64,000 bases of DNA from Blasia pusilla (GCA_050084515.1 CM114271.1:47678001-47742000); one strand, 5' to 3'. Positions 12,618-25,309 are shown, counted from the first letter of the stretch. Made by a program: numbers and translations. The notes: generated by a model from the sequence alone, not told the origin.

Positions 12618-13070
12618 ATGGCGGAGATGCCCGCTAGACCCGCGATAGAGCGTGCCATGGCTTCTCCTAGTGTTGTGTTGCTAGAAAACCGAGGAGAGGT
12701 CTTCCAGTTGGTGAGTCCCGGAGGTAGAGCTTTTAGTCCCCAGCGCGTCTTGTTGGATTCAGGAGCGCAACCCTTGATGTTGGGGAAAGCGTCATTCAGA
12801 GGATTGGGCTTGACAAGAGCCGATGTGGAGCGTTGTCCATTCCAGATACATACATCCTTGGGTGGAGCAAGTACCATACAGTATATCACCTTACAAGAGG
12901 TCGTGGTGAGGATTCGCCCGACACATCCTACAGATGAGTCCGTGGTGCGAGCCAAGGCGATAGTGACTGATGTAGAGTCCTACGACGTCTTGGTTGGTGT
13001 AGCAGTGTTATACCCGATGAGGTTTTCCCTGGATTACTGGGAGGAGTCAGTGTCCTACAGACCAGGATAG
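12618..13070 (+). pseudogene. retropepsin-like aspartic protease of the Ty3-type element
   Basis: A 150-codon open stretch with the single-domain retroviral-type protease pattern: catalytic LLDSGAQP near residue 45 (Asp codon at 12756), preceded by QRV, a glycine-rich middle (TSLGG), and the late hydrophobic strand YDVLVGVAVLY, which stands where the flap-distal ILG-type motif lies in related enzymes. The protease would cut Gag-Pol. It lies between the gag zinc knuckles and the methyltransferase-like domain, in the normal pol position. No long fusion to reverse transcriptase is visible because the element is truncated downstream. Confidence 0.75.
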
Positions 13071-13121
13071 CACTGAGGTGATGGGCACCTTAGCTCATTA
13101 CTCGTTCGATTCACAGGTGCA

Positions 13122-13949
13122 GTGATCGAGCGACGGGCAGGAGAGGTGGCGACCTTAGCAACATTTAGTAGTATCATCACTTGGCCTAGTGATTTGATTG
13201 AGGGACATGTCCATGCAGAGGATACTCCAATTCTTGAAATTTCTATGGAGAGGAGTGTTATGGTAGCCGCATCATTCCATGGAGGAGAGGTGCCGTTGTG
13301 GGGCTCGAATGAGGAGCTTCAACGAATGGCAGATGAGCACGTGCAGACCGCGTGGAGCGAGGCGTTTGCACCGGAGCGTGACGGGTCTGAGGAACCTGAG
13401 ATAGCAAGGAGTGCTATGATGACACCCTTGGATATCACACCCATTGTGTGGAGTATCCCGGAGAAGGGTATTCAAGTATTTGATCTCTATGGAGGGATTA
13501 GCACGGGGTTAGCTGCTGTTTTGCAGGCAGGAGTGCGAGTGCAACAGTATCTATATATGGAGAGTGATGATGTTGCGAGGCGTGTCTCACTACAACATGT
13601 GCCGCAGTTACGCCTACGTTTCCCGAATTATTTTTTGCGTCCGCAGTACAAGGATACCAAAGTTCCCTACCGAGGGATATTTCGTTGTTGGGGGCGTAGG
13701 ACTTAGAGCGGGTAGGGACCATTGATTTGTTCATTTTTGGTTGGCCATGTCAGGGCCAATTGAGTGCTAGACAAGGCAGCGGGTTGGCTAACACTCGGTC
13801 CAGGTTGTTTTGGGAGATGTTGAGGGTCTTACGGCAGTTGCAGGAGCACCAGTCTCGTTCTCCAGCCTAAATTCTGGAGAATGTGCCGATCTTAGGAGAC
13901 TCCAAGTCACGGGAAGTGATGAGTGCTCATCAGGTGCGTGCCTGGATTG
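13122..13949 (+). pseudogene. cytosine-5 DNA methyltransferase-like domain within the retroelement
   Basis: Three hallmark blocks of C5 cytosine methyltransferases appear in the right order. A cofactor-binding motif I, FDLYGGISTGLAAVLQAG (from 13479), is followed by an acidic YMESD at the position of motif II. The catalytic loop, IDLFIFGWPCQGQ, has the Pro-Cys pair at 13745-13750 (motif IV). ENVP lies at 13877-13888 (motif VI). Motifs I and IV are in different frames, with a stop at 13704, and a second stop precedes ENVP, so it is a decayed copy. The target-recognition region and motifs VIII-X are missing because the sequence is cut at 13949. The enzyme would transfer a methyl group from S-adenosylmethionine to cytosine. 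Its amino part (13122-13440) has no recognised domain. Its place just after the protease argues that it belongs to the pol polyprotein and is not a host gene. Confidence 0.8.
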
Positions 13950-14365
13950 CTTTCTCCTTCTGAAAATTTCTCTGACGTAAGCTCATTCTCCAGATTCTGA
14001 ATCCGAGTCTCATTCCTCGTTTCATACTGATTCTTCAGAATGTTCCATGCCTCAGCAGTAGTGGTTGTATGTTGAATGAGAGTCATGATAGAATCAGTTA
14101 CATTCGTGATAATCGCATATAGAGCATCAACGTTTATGTGTTTCCATGCCAGCAATACAACAGGATCGATATCACCAGATGAAGATGAACATGCAAAACT
14201 CAAAGTAGCTTATGGATTCGAATAAATCCCTGTGGCCGTCTCCCAGATCTCAAATGATTTGAGGACAGTTCTGGTTTTGAACTTCCACAATATATAGTTA
14301 GACCCATCCAACTTCCCTTCACCCAACAGAGGAGCGCAAGCACAAAGTGACGAAGAAGTCGCCAT
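13950..14365 (-). pseudogene. Copia gag amino-terminal fragment
   Basis: Starts at an ATG (14365) with MATSSS and continues through a UBN2/gag-polypeptide pattern (LDGSNYILWKFKTR, later AEAWNILKNQYETRNETR and LTSEKFSEGES). One in-frame stop occurs at the 14210 region, and the frame is lost at the 13950 junction. It matches the gag of the Copia element at 36 kb closely, which lets the inversion break in that copy be located. Confidence 0.8.
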
Positions 14366-14686
14366 CTCTCAAGATTTTGTGCAAACACACTAGATCGCCA
14401 AATACAAAATACTGGAAAACCTATGGCTCTAATACCATGTGAGAAAATAGAAAGTGATGAAATCACTAAAATCTTTACAAAACTTAGAGATACAAAGTGG
14501 CCTAATCCATTTGTGCGCTTACAGAAGAGCTTCGATGGAACCCGAACATGGAGATAACTCGACATATGAGAATTCGCTACCGCTATGGCTCCCGACTATT
14601 TCACTACTCGGGAAACAAGGGTTTTTACCTATTTTTCTTCAGTTCTATTAATAGAAAAAATTTTCCTCGGATCCTCGCGTCGTCTT

Positions 14687-14740
14687 GGCATACGAAGAGG
14701 TGTGCCCCCGGACCCCCGGGGGCACAGCTCTTCGTATGCC
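14687..14740. repeat. GC-rich hairpin inside the Copia LTR
   Basis: GGCATACGAAGAG...CCCCCGG and its reverse complement form 25-bp arms with one mismatch around a 4-base centre. The segment lies at a site that differs in every LTR copy in this window: absent at 24918-25309 and 35770-36137, and replaced by another GCATC-containing sequence at 39845-39895. Confidence 0.88.
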
Positions 14741-14907
14741 AATATAGGGTTAGATAATCCTAGTAACGCTACTCCTGAAACCACCTACGTCATATTACTA
14801 TGATTCTTTCGACGTCTAAGTCGGAACCATCAATCTAGACTTCTCCCCATACAAGGGAGCCGATTACATTAATGGTGCTCAGAGAAGTGGATGTTGAGAA
14901 TCCAACA

Positions 14908-15859
14908 GGACATTGCCGAGCTGACTAGCCAAACACAACTGCTTCAAGAAAAGCAGGACTCTAAGAATTCTCTTTTTGTACAACTCAAGAATCCAACAAA
15001 CCACACATTTCTTCTAGTGCCAGAAATCTCCATAATTTAGAAAAATGACTTATAACATAGGATGCAATAACCACATGCTTTCACCTTGGTGAAGGTCCAA
15101 CCTTGGAGAGGTATAAATCTTGATAACTTCACAGATCCCACCTAATATAAATAATCCTCCATCATTTATAATACCGAAGTATAAATGTTTAGGATATCTA
15201 GAAATATTATCATGAATCTAATGCACCCTCAAAATTTAATAGAAAAGTAATTTTACCTTCCCCGTGAGTTTCTTATTGCTCCCAGATTTCACATCGCTAT
15301 CATGTTCGATGCTCGCAGCTAGAATTTTGTTGCCTTGTACTCTTCCTAAACGCCTTTTTTTTCAGTGATGAGTGCTCCACAAGGATGGAATCTCCACATT
15401 TTGAGAGTTAGTCTTGAACTAATGGTGTCAAAGACCAGAATTGCAATATTTAGTGTGCATGAAAATCATACCAATCAGGATGTAATTAAAAAAGGAAAGA
15501 CACAAACCGGTTGGGGTTGAACCTCCAATTTTTTCTGATGGGGAAGATACCTTCACTTCAGAAGTTTTCCTCACTATCAAACAAGCAAGAACATGCATTT
15601 AGTACAACCATATTCAAATATATATACTTCTGTACAATCAGCAAAGATTTTATAATCAACCTTCAACACTTACCACTCCGCATTGGTCGATCATGCCCAT
15701 TCGACTCTCTCGACATCTCTTGGTAAGAACCATCACCAATTTCTGCAACTTTCACCTTCTCTACCTCAACACCAACACGGCTTGCTATATACAAAACATG
15801 GAAATCTGATTAGCTATTCAAGAATACCTTGAATGATCCAAAATGAAACCATGCAAGTG
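14908..15859. other. no recognisable gene
   Basis: Between the Copia LTR and the TNPA-like gene. A short plus-strand stretch at about 14905-15035 reads as a glutamine/leucine-rich coding-like fragment (ELTSQTQLLQEKQDSKN) without a family. The rest is AT-rich and may be the 3' part of the CACTA transcription unit on the minus strand. Confidence 0.3.
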
Positions 15860-18800
15860 ATCATGTCTTACCCTCCTCTTCATCAGGACTGCGGTCTCTT
15901 GATGCAGATGGTCGCGTTATCTTCTTCTCTGAAAGCTTGTTGATCATTTCAACAAGCATGGAGAACGCCTCATTCTGTTGTTTTTGATGTTTTTCCAACT
16001 TCTACTCAATTAGAGTTTGGTTCTTGGCCATCTTCTCTTCCAATTGCAATTGGTTCTTCTCCAATTTGTCCTCAAGTTGGCCTTTAATGACATCCATATC
16101 TTCACTCCACTTTTTCTCTACCTTCAAGAGTTGAGTAGATATGCTTGATTTCACACTCCACTGAAATCATACATGCACACTTTGATCAGTCTCACATCCT
16201 TATTAGTTTTTTAACTCCCAAAACAACACAAGACAAATTTATCACTAAAGGGACAAGCCAAGATTATGTTATTCCCACATTGAGATGGAATGATTACTCA
16301 CTCATGAGGCTCCACTAAATGAGTATCACTCGCTGCTGGTGTTTCCATAGCGTGTTCTTTAGGACTCATTCCTACTCCGGCACCCCTCCCCTATTTTATT
16401 CAACTCTCAAGGTTAGTTAATTTTTTGGACATATTATACAGGTATGCTCAAACTTATTGATCACAACATGGAGAAATCAGATGAAATACATGAAACCGGT
16501 GAAATAACTTACTAAACTATCCTCAGAGGCACTAGCCCCCATGCCACTCTGAGTGATACCTACATTGCTTGGTACAGCGGATTCACCTCGGCCCTAACAT
16601 CAACTCCACAAAACAATTGACAGTTAGTAATCATGACATAAAGACAGACAGAAGAAAAGGATTTGGAAGACACAAGGTTGCTAAAGAGAACTTACAGAGA
16701 ATCCCTCTAAACATCCCCCACTGCTGTGATTTAAAGTGACAACCTTGGATCTTCCGTTCACCATCTTTTGAGCCTTCAACATATCCTCTTTTGAAAGCCA
16801 ATAATCTACCAAACGTGCCCAGACTTTTTCCTTTGCATCAGGGTGGCACAAGACTTCCGCATTTTTCCCATTGGCCACCCATTATGCTTTCATGCTGGAC
16901 TGTTTAGTTTTCAATAGTTGCGCACATTTCTTGTTCCCTAAACATGGCACACCAACATAGGTGTAGGCACTCTCAACATGATTACAAACTGTTGCCACAC
17001 TAATAGTGTCGTGCCTATTCATCTCGACACATGATAAGTCAAGATAACGCATGGTCCATACCTTTAGGTCATTCAACCAGGGTTCATAACTGGGCACTTT
17101 CGTCTTTAGAACCCCTCGTGGACAATAATTCGCGTGTGGGCAGTAAGTTTTGCTCCTTGCGTTGGGCCATATCGCGGGTCTATAAGTCTCTCTTGGTTCT
17201 ACTTCTCCTCGCACTTGCCCTATCACATGGACATATATTAGAAGAAAACCCAACATTTAAACTTGAGATGTTCCAACATATGAATGCATTTGACCAAAAT
17301 CTTTGATGATAGCTTTTTGAATATTCAAAGTTGGCAGTCATGCCAACCGTGGGAGATCACTATATATGGACCTACCCCCACCATAATTTGTGGGATTGGA
17401 AGGATTAGGGGCCATGAAAGACTAATTGTTACTTTACTGCAAATGTACACTTGTCCCAACAAATCCCGATGGCCCATCAAAAAATGTGGAGTCAGAACCT
17501 TCTCCAACAGTTGGATATGAGGGAGGAGGAGGGTATGAAACTCCATCCTATTACAATCAGGCAACAAGCAACAAGGGTTATTTATTGCCAGTTTTCTCCA
17601 ATATCAAGTGGAGAAAATTGAGCAAACAACTCCCAAAAAATACTTTGCATAATAAAGTATCTGCCATCCTCACTTTCTCTATAAGAACTCATATCATCTA
17701 TTTAAAAATTTCATATGCCTGGGGATCAATGAGAGCATACACTTGGTCGTGCCTATGGTGGACCATGTTGGTTGGTAGGCTAATATTGTTGACCTCCCAT
17801 CAATTGGTAAGGCTAATTAGTAGGAGCCCATTGGTGTTCTTCCATTGGGGGTTGTGACCAATTCATGCCACCAACCCATTGCTGTTGAACAGTCAAGCTC
17901 ATTGGAGGAGTTTGTTGACCCTATGGTGGTGGAGGTGGGGCGGAGGAAGGGGGTTGTGGCATACCGTAAGATCCACCTTGTAAACTATTCATCATTGATG
18001 GCTTACAATCAGACGGATATTACCCCACTCTCATCTCGCTATTCCAACGACTCCCACTTTCTGACCATGTGTAATTAGGACACATAGGATACTGCCAACC
18101 CATTTGCGGCCTCATACGTGAACATGGCTCTAGGGGTTTAGAATTTTCTTGAGAATCGAAGGATTCTCGTCCCCTAGAACCTGAAGGCTGTCAAAATGCA
18201 ATAAGTGTCAATGATTTCTACAACTCATGGACATTCTATTCATCACCATGATTAGAGGAATCCTATTTTCAATCATGAAAAAGGAAGTGGCAGATTTAAA
18301 GTAGTTACCGTCTCAACCTGTTTGGAATGGGTTGTTGGTCCAAAGTCTTGGTTCTCAAAAGAAGGATAAGGTGTGCCCTCATCATCATCAGATTGGAAAT
18401 CCATATGTTCAGGTGGCATATAATCAGGATCTCTCACAGTATAATCCTTTGTGCTTTCAATCATATTAGGTAAGCTCTCCTTTGATCTCAACCTTGAACT
18501 TCGTCGCACTTCAACACCCTCTGCCACTACTACTCTAGAAAGGAAGGCTTCCCTGGTTGCCTTTGAAGGTTTGAGCCTAGCTTTCCAAACAAGCATTTCA
18601 CCATTAATCATCTACAAGTAATCAAATATTTTTTTGTTTTCTATATACACGTCAAGTATAAGGAAGAAAAAAAATCATGATAGAAATTCAATTCAGAGAA
18701 TGCACATTATGCAAATAGGAGAACTCCTTACTCTGCAAGAAAATCACCAAGTAAGAATGCTTGTCTTTTTTTTTTTCCTCTTATCTTCCTTGCACGTTCC

Positions 18801-19000
18801 TGGTCAATTGGGAAATCAACATCAAGGTCCTTATCCACGAGGACAAGGATCTCAACTCTAGCAAAAGATGGAGTGTCTTCAAACTCATCATCACTGGTGG
18901 AATGTTTTTTATCACTTAAGTGGTCATTACTCTCATTTTCAACCTCTCTTGCTATGCATGGAGGTGATGACTCTCTTTGTGGAGACATATATGTTGCCTC
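15860..19000 (-). pseudogene. CACTA second gene, TNPA-like (plant transposase, En/Spm type)
   Basis: Minus-strand coding blocks spaced as exons. Upstream pieces: 18988-18728 (acidic, with a basic GKKKR patch) and 18611-18273 (VRRSSRLRSKE, then an acidic tail). Central pieces: 17256-16882 and 16878-16681. The latter, with WARLVDYWLSKEDMLKAQKM followed by a basic NGRSK and an NHSSGG motif, matches the usual end of the Ptta/En-Spm transposase domain. A downstream block at about 16160-15870 encodes a charged coiled coil (EKNQLQLEEKMAKNQ), interrupted by one stop. In En/Spm the TNPA protein binds subterminal repeats and assists excision. The gene follows TNP2 on the same strand, as in other CACTA elements. 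Confidence 0.6.
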
Positions 19001-20042
19001 TTTTTAAACATCCCTAGATCTTGCTGGCCCCTATATACTCAATTCATAAGCCACCACATAATTGCTGAGATCTACTCTCTCCATGGATGTACTCAATAGT
19101 TGAAAGTTTTCTACTCTATTCTTATGGACACTCGAGCTAGCACTATGATCTCCAAGCAATAAGGACTCACTTTGAGTGCTTTTTGAAAAAAAAATTGTAC
19201 TCTTTAGACTCTAGATTGAAATTTAGTTCATCACTTTTCACTATCACTGGAATGTCTACACTACTATGTACAGCAAGGAATGCAGATTGGATGCTCTCTC
19301 TACACTCTCCAACCTTACCACTATCCCACCAGATTCCCCCCTTGCGCAATCTTTGCTGTTGGTGCATCTCCACAATTTATTTCATCCTCAAAAATGTTTG
19401 CACTCCCATAACCAACAAGGAATGCAGATTGGATGCTCTTTGTATACTCTCCAACCTTGCCACTATCCATAGCAGATTCCCCCTTTTGCCCAATCTCCTC
19501 CTCTGTTCTTGGTGCATCTCCACATTTCCTTTCATCTTAAAAAATGATGCACACTTTGGAGTTAACTATCTCCTCATGACATACTTGATCCTCTTCTGTG
19601 CGCGGATAAGGTTCCCAATCAACATCATGCATGTCATCATATGAAGCCATACGAAGCACAAAAACTTCACTCTTGCTCCTTTGACGTTTCCACTTCACTA
19701 TCCATACTTGATGGTTCTTCCCATCAGGCAAGTCACCCCTTGCATCACGTAAGCCTTGAGACGCAATAAAGGCCTCAAATTTGCTTGATCACTAAACTCT
19801 TTTGCTATGGTACTATTGTGTTGGGTACCCCCTCCATTTGCAAATTTTCTATTGAGAAATGTGGTCAAGGAGCTCAATCAGGGAAGGAATGATGAATTAT
19901 TAACATGATGAAACATACATCTCAGGCAAGATCTCCAAAAGTCCTATCACAACCTCTGCCTCTATCTCTCACTACTTACAATAAGACGTGTAGGAAGTGT
20001 ATGATTAACCTGCATTGCCTTTAGTGCAGAAATGTTATATAT

Positions 20043-23000
20043 CTACATCCAATTCACATGTGTCATCTTCAGAAAACTCATCGGTGGATAGATGAACAAC
20101 CGACACATTGTTGACACTTTTCTATGTGTTGTCACTAATTCCTCAACAGTCAACTCTATAGCGCCAATTGTGTTCACCAATGGCATCCTATGAGGCAATG
20201 TTTTAGAATCTTGATCAAGGCCAATAGAATGTCCCTTGTCAAGATTACCCCCATCGTAGATATCATAAATTACTCTGGGAGATCTAGCTTCTTTCCTCAA
20301 TACTACCTTCCATCCGCTCCCCTTGTTAGCATCTCCAAATATTACTTGCTCCACTTGAGATGGGAAAACAAAAGGTTGGTGATTCAAAGGTTCACAAGAT
20401 CTAAGGTTGACAAGTAAGAAGCCTTCACGGTCTTGCTTCATGGATGGCGTAGGTGACTCCCAATCTGCCCTAACCCATCTTCCTCTCATTAAGATGACAC
20501 GCTGGTCTACAATCCCATAATAAAGTGCAATAATATTGACAATAGCTCCTACATATGAATAAGCACTATTGTGGGAGTCATTCTTCTCATCCACAAATAT
20601 TGCTCCAATTCCACTATCATAAGTAGAGTATGCACTAGATCCACCCTCTCCCTCTATCCTAAAGTGGTTGCCATGAGCCTTCATAGACTTGTAAGAGAGT
20701 ACTTTTGATTGAGAAGGAATTGATAAGGCTAATGCCTCTTCATCCACCTTCCCGTTATTCTCCCTAGCATCTTGGAGGATAGCTGGTTGGATCCACTCTT
20801 TAAAAGGAATTGATGCCCTCTTTGAATCATATCTCTTGGCAGAAAAAACATTATGGGACCAGTGGACTAGGTGATCCGTTAGCTTTTCTGAAATAGGCAG
20901 GGTTCAGTGATGCTAAAAACTCACTCTACAAATTGAGAACACATGTAATTAAATAATACATGTGCCATGTAACCATAGACTCGGTATTGTGTAAAACATA
21001 GTGGTGCGCCAAGATCATCAGATCTCTTGAAAGTCGTACTTGCACTCTTGCACCTTCTAGCTCCTTGCTTGCCACTCCTTCTTCACCCTCATCCTAAATT
21101 CGGGTCCTTACACCCTCAAATCTCCTCATATACTCAGTCACAAATCCCAGAGCCTCGTCTTTAATATACCCCTCAGCCATGTAACCCTCGGGCCGAGCTT
21201 TTGATCTCACATATTTCTTCAAAAAACCCATGTATCTCTCCATGGGATACGTCCATCGGCAAGCTAAAGACCCACATAAGTCCAATTCTTCAATTACATG
21301 GATCAAAAGATGTGTCATCACATCAAAAAAGGAAGGTGGGAAATGCATCTCCAAGAGACATAAGGTTATCCCTGTTTCCTTGTGTAGTTGATCGTAGTAT
21401 GTACGATCATACACTTACAACATAGTAACCTGAAAATTTTACTCAAGCGCGTGATCGTTGAACGAACAGGAGCTTTCATTAGGCCACGAAGGGAAAAAGG
21501 AAGGATGTGGTGAATGAGCACATGATAATCATGTGACTTCATGTTACCTAGATTCTTTTTAACCACATGCTTTCTTAGCTCACCACTATATCCTATGGGC
21601 ACTTTCAAGGATTGAATCCTAGATAAGAATGCGGCCACCTTTTGAGGTGATAAAACATAATCACATTGAGGTTTCACTAGGTCTTGAGGTCTACTTGGAT
21701 GGGATTGTAATCACAAGTGAGCTCTTATTCCGGGAGCTTCCATATCTCTTCTAACCTTCACAGTATCCTTCATCCCTATCAAGGTCTTCACCAGATTCTT
21801 TGCAATATTCTTCTCCACGTGCATAAGATCTAGGGTATGTCGTATCAAAAGATGCTACCATCAAGTAAAGGAAATATATGTTCATCATAAATAAAAAAAT
21901 ACTTGCTCCAAAATATATCACAAGCATGAGTAAAATAAAATCACATTGGTGTGGATACTCTCCAATATGGCAAATCATACAATAGAGACCTTCTCTTCAC
22001 CCCTGTCCTTTTGTAGGGATCACTTGGACCATCCTCTCGACCTCCACCCCCATCATATTTTTTTTTTCCTTTGCCCATCTAAGAATCTCGTCTGCTGTAA
22101 TCCTTGGAGCTGCATCCCTAGACTCATCCCTTCCATTGAAGTGGGAACCATAGGCTTGTCCTCTCCATACATGATCATGGGAAAGGTGTCTATGATGACA
22201 ACCAAAAATAGGCTTCCCACATTGTTTGGAGAAATCCGAATCTACATAAGGACCACATATTATACACGCAAGTTTCCCACCATGGCTTTGCCTTGAGATT
22301 GTGCCATATGCTGGATAATCATTTATTGTCCACAAGATCATAGCTCTGAACAGAAAGCTTGAGGATCCATGTGGTCTACGTACATGATGGAATTATACCC
22401 CATTCCACAACTCATGTAATTCATCCTCCAAGGGGGCCAAGTAAGTGTTAATGTTCTCTCTATTGACATTCTCCTTACCGGGCATAATAAGAGCCAACAT
22501 CATAAATAACTTTTTGGTTTCAAGCCAAGGTGGCAAATTGTAGTTCACCAATAAGACCGGCGAGGTCGACCAAGAGCTTGCCTTGTCAAGATATGGATTC
22601 ACCCCATCAAGGACTAAACCAAACCTACAATTTCTACTCTCCACAAAAAAATCAAAGTACAAATGATCTATGTGATACCATGCCTTGCTATCCTCTGCAT
22701 GTCTAACCATACCATCCTTGCTCTTTTTTTCAGAAGCCCAATTCAACAACTTTGACAAAGCCTGACATCTATACATACGCTGCATCCTAGGGATTATAGG
22801 GAAATGTCTCAAGACCATTTGGTACTAAGGACCTCCCAACTTGCTTGAACCTAGAATTTCCACTCTTGGGACACTCATCATTATCAGCCAAATCCCCACA
22901 AAAAAGGACACAACCTTTAAGACATGCATGGATAGAGTTGTAACTCATTCCAAACTTGTTGATAAGTTTTTTGGCAGCATAGTATGACGGTGGGACATGA

Positions 23001-23742
23001 TTATCCGATGGGAGTGCCATCTTACCTAAAAGTTTCAAAATCTCATCGATTGCAATATTGGGCACTCCATGGGTAGCACCAACGTTGAAGTTAAGCATAA
23101 TAAAACCAAGTAAGGAAGTCTTAGGTCTTGGGAAGAGCGGCTTGCATGCTGCAGCAAGTTCATCAAAATTTGAGGGAATGTTTTGATCCTCGCCTTCATT
23201 GGGATGGTTTACATCCTCTCGCCACCTTCATTGATCGAGCCATCTTTGTCATAGAGCTGATCATATTGTCTAAATATGTCATTGAGCATCTGAGGGACAT
23301 CAATGTTGTCATCCAAGTTTGCATTGTTAATGTAAGGTAATTCCTGCACCGGCTTGGATTGCATGATAAGCTCACTCTCCCTTCTGTCATGGTTATCCTA
23401 ACTCATGAACCATTCCTCATCCGAGGAGTTCCACTCTTCCCTAGTTTTAGGGATGAAACAAAAATGAGATCGTCCATTTTTTCTCAAGTGTTCTTCTACC
23501 TTGCCAAATCCCAAGGTAGTCCCACCCTTGCACTCACTACAAGGACATCTGGCCCTCTTCCTTCCTAATGTGCGGGACCTAGCACATTCCCTTTGCCACA
23601 ACTTGTAGTCATGAGCTTGGATTCTATGGGGATCGCTCAAATCCAATCGGACATGAACAAACATTGGTGGTATCATAGCCCCTACGTACGTCAAGTTAAT
23701 AAGAACATAAGTAAATACTTGCATGAGGAAAGTGTTGGACAA
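20043..23742 (-). pseudogene. CACTA transposase TNP2 (En/Spm)
   Basis: Minus-strand blocks give the CACTA transposase in order. 23742-23398 is the transposase-associated zinc finger (RCPCSECKGGTTLG, then HLRKNGRSHFCF). 23098-22393 is the TNP2 amino half (PSYYAAKKLINKFG, LPPWLETKKLFMMLALIMPG). 22341-21997 has TINDYPAYGTIS followed by the ACIICG zinc motif. 21677-21366 and 21414-21094 are the DUF4218-type region (WTYPMERYMGFLKKYVRSKARPEG). 20747-20043 is the DUF4216-type end (DQRVILMRGRWVR, QVIFGDANKGSGWKVVL). The protein would cut the element ends. Gaps between blocks include possible introns but also stops and frame changes, so the copy is probably inactive. About 1.2 kb upstream lies a Copia solo LTR. 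Confidence 0.85.
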
Positions 23743-24917
23743 TAATTATTCTCTACAATGAACTTTTCCGTGAATATAGACAAAAGAGGTTCTGTCAAGT
23801 AGGCCACAACTACCTTGAAATTAAAATGCAAACTTAGTTGAGACTTGAAAGTACCTTCTTAAATCAAAATGGACACTTGTGTTCTCCAAGCAGCTAACCC
23901 TTGCCTCCTCCCAATAAAACCTATGTCAAACCCAAGAGATGCTTTTAGGAGCTACCATCAACCGTCAAGAGGAAGAAATACTATATAATGTGCTTGAGTT
24001 CAGACCCTTCTGAACTCACACCGTTTTACATTTAATGTTCCTAACGTTAGTATCATTTACCAAACATTTTAGATGTACCATGCCTGCAGCAAGCTCACAT
24101 TGTGAATTTTAGCAATGTCTTCTTTTTAGCCACTTCAATTATTAGAATGAACATGGTTAGCATCCCCATTCAGAGAATTTACTTGGTATTTTTCCAAACT
24201 TGATTCCTGAAGTTCTCATATATTCCCTCTATTTTCTCACCTGTCCTATAAATTCTTACTGTAAGTGAGAGAGTGGAAACTTGGCCTTATTTTCATTTGA
24301 TACTCTTTGTTGCAAAATAATGAGTTGTAATCTTACTTAAGGCTGATATTTATTGTTTTTTAGTGACCATAAATTCATTGAGTAGAAAATCACACTTAAG
24401 TGTTGATGCTTTTATCATCTCCCTTGATCACTCAACACATTGGAGCTTGATTTCGTAGTAATATCTCATGTAGTTTGAAAGGCAAATCTTCTAGTAATGC
24501 AAATACTTTTACTTGAGCATGGCAAGAATTATGAGTGCTACCTACATAATAATAGTATCCATACAATTTAGGTGAGACCTTCCATCCCAAAAAAATATTT
24601 ACAATTATTATCCAATTGTTGCCGTAGGTTCCTTCCTATCTGTCAAAATTGCCACACCTTCTCCGTAATTGCCAAAACAAAGTTTCCTTAAGCCCTAACG
24701 TACCATGCAACCTTCTCAAAGGCCACCAAACAAGGTCGCAAAAAAATGACTACAACAAGGATAAATACTACCACTAAGGTTCTCATGGCGGTGCCTAATG
24801 GCCCTGCAAATCCTCTTGCCAATAAGTCTTCCAATTCTCACAGAAGAGAACTCGAATCTAATACTATATGGTCTGCCAGAGTAAGCACTGGCTGCATGGA
24901 TGAGTGTCGATGCCTTT
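23743..24917. other. upstream region of TNP2, no recognisable gene
   Basis: AT-rich sequence 5' to the TNP2 blocks on the minus strand, up to the solo LTR. No open frame with a recognisable family was found. It may hold the CACTA promoter and leader. Confidence 0.3.
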
Positions 24918-25309
24918 TGTGAGAAAACAGAAAGTGACGAAATCAATGAAATATTTACAAAACTTAGAGATACAAAGTGGCCTAGTCCGTCCGTACGCTC
25001 ACGAAAGAGCTTCGATGGAACCTGAACATGGAGATAACTCGACATACAAGAATGCGCTACCGCTGCGGCTCCCAACTATTTCACTACTTGGGAAACTAGG
25101 GTTTTTACCTAATTTTCTTTGTTTCTATTAATAGAATTTTTTTGGTGAGGGTTAGATAACCCTAGTAAGGCTACTCTAGAAACCACCTATGTCATATTAC
25201 TATGACTCCTCCGACGTCTAAGGGGGAACCATCAATCTAGGCTTCTCCTCATACAAGGGGGCCGATCATATTAATGGTGCTCAGAGAAGTGGATGTTGAG
25301 AATCCAACA
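24918..25309 (-). mobile_element. Copia solo LTR with perfect target duplication
   Basis: A 392-bp LTR (minus strand TGTTGGATTC ... TTCTCACA) flanked by CCTTT on both sides (24913-24917 and 25310-25314). The neighbouring bases contain no primer-binding site or polypurine tract, so it is a solo LTR. It is homologous to the Copia LTRs at 14438, 35770 and 39696 but lacks the hairpin insert of the first. Confidence 0.9.

Larger units (their letters stand above)
9399..13949 (+). mobile_element. Ty3-type LTR retroelement carrying a cytosine methyltransferase, degenerate and truncated
   Basis: In order on the plus strand: gag-like sequence (9399-10310, resuming at 11544), gag zinc knuckles (11740-11889), an aspartic protease (12618-13070), and a C5 DNA methyltransferase-like domain (about 13440-13940). 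Reverse transcriptase and integrase, expected downstream, are absent: the element stops at 13949, where truncated Copia sequence on the other strand begins. A 1.2-kb solo LTR sits inside gag with a perfect GAGCG duplication. Several stops and frameshifts show that it is dead. Confidence 0.75.
13950..14907 (-). mobile_element. 5' part of a Copia element, truncated
   Basis: Reading on the minus strand: a 470-bp LTR (14907 to 14438, starting TGTTGGATTC and ending TTCTCACA), a primer-binding site TGGTATTAGAGC (14426-14437) resembling the initiator-Met tRNA site of plant Copia elements, then gag. Homology stops inside gag at 13950, where the methyltransferase of the Ty3-type element begins. The remainder of pol and the second LTR are lost. 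Confidence 0.85.

Noticed and set aside
13122-13949. Host DNA methyltransferase gene (MET1/CMT/DRM)
   Set aside because: No BAH, chromo or UBA part and no host-like introns. It sits collinear with a retroelement gag and protease.
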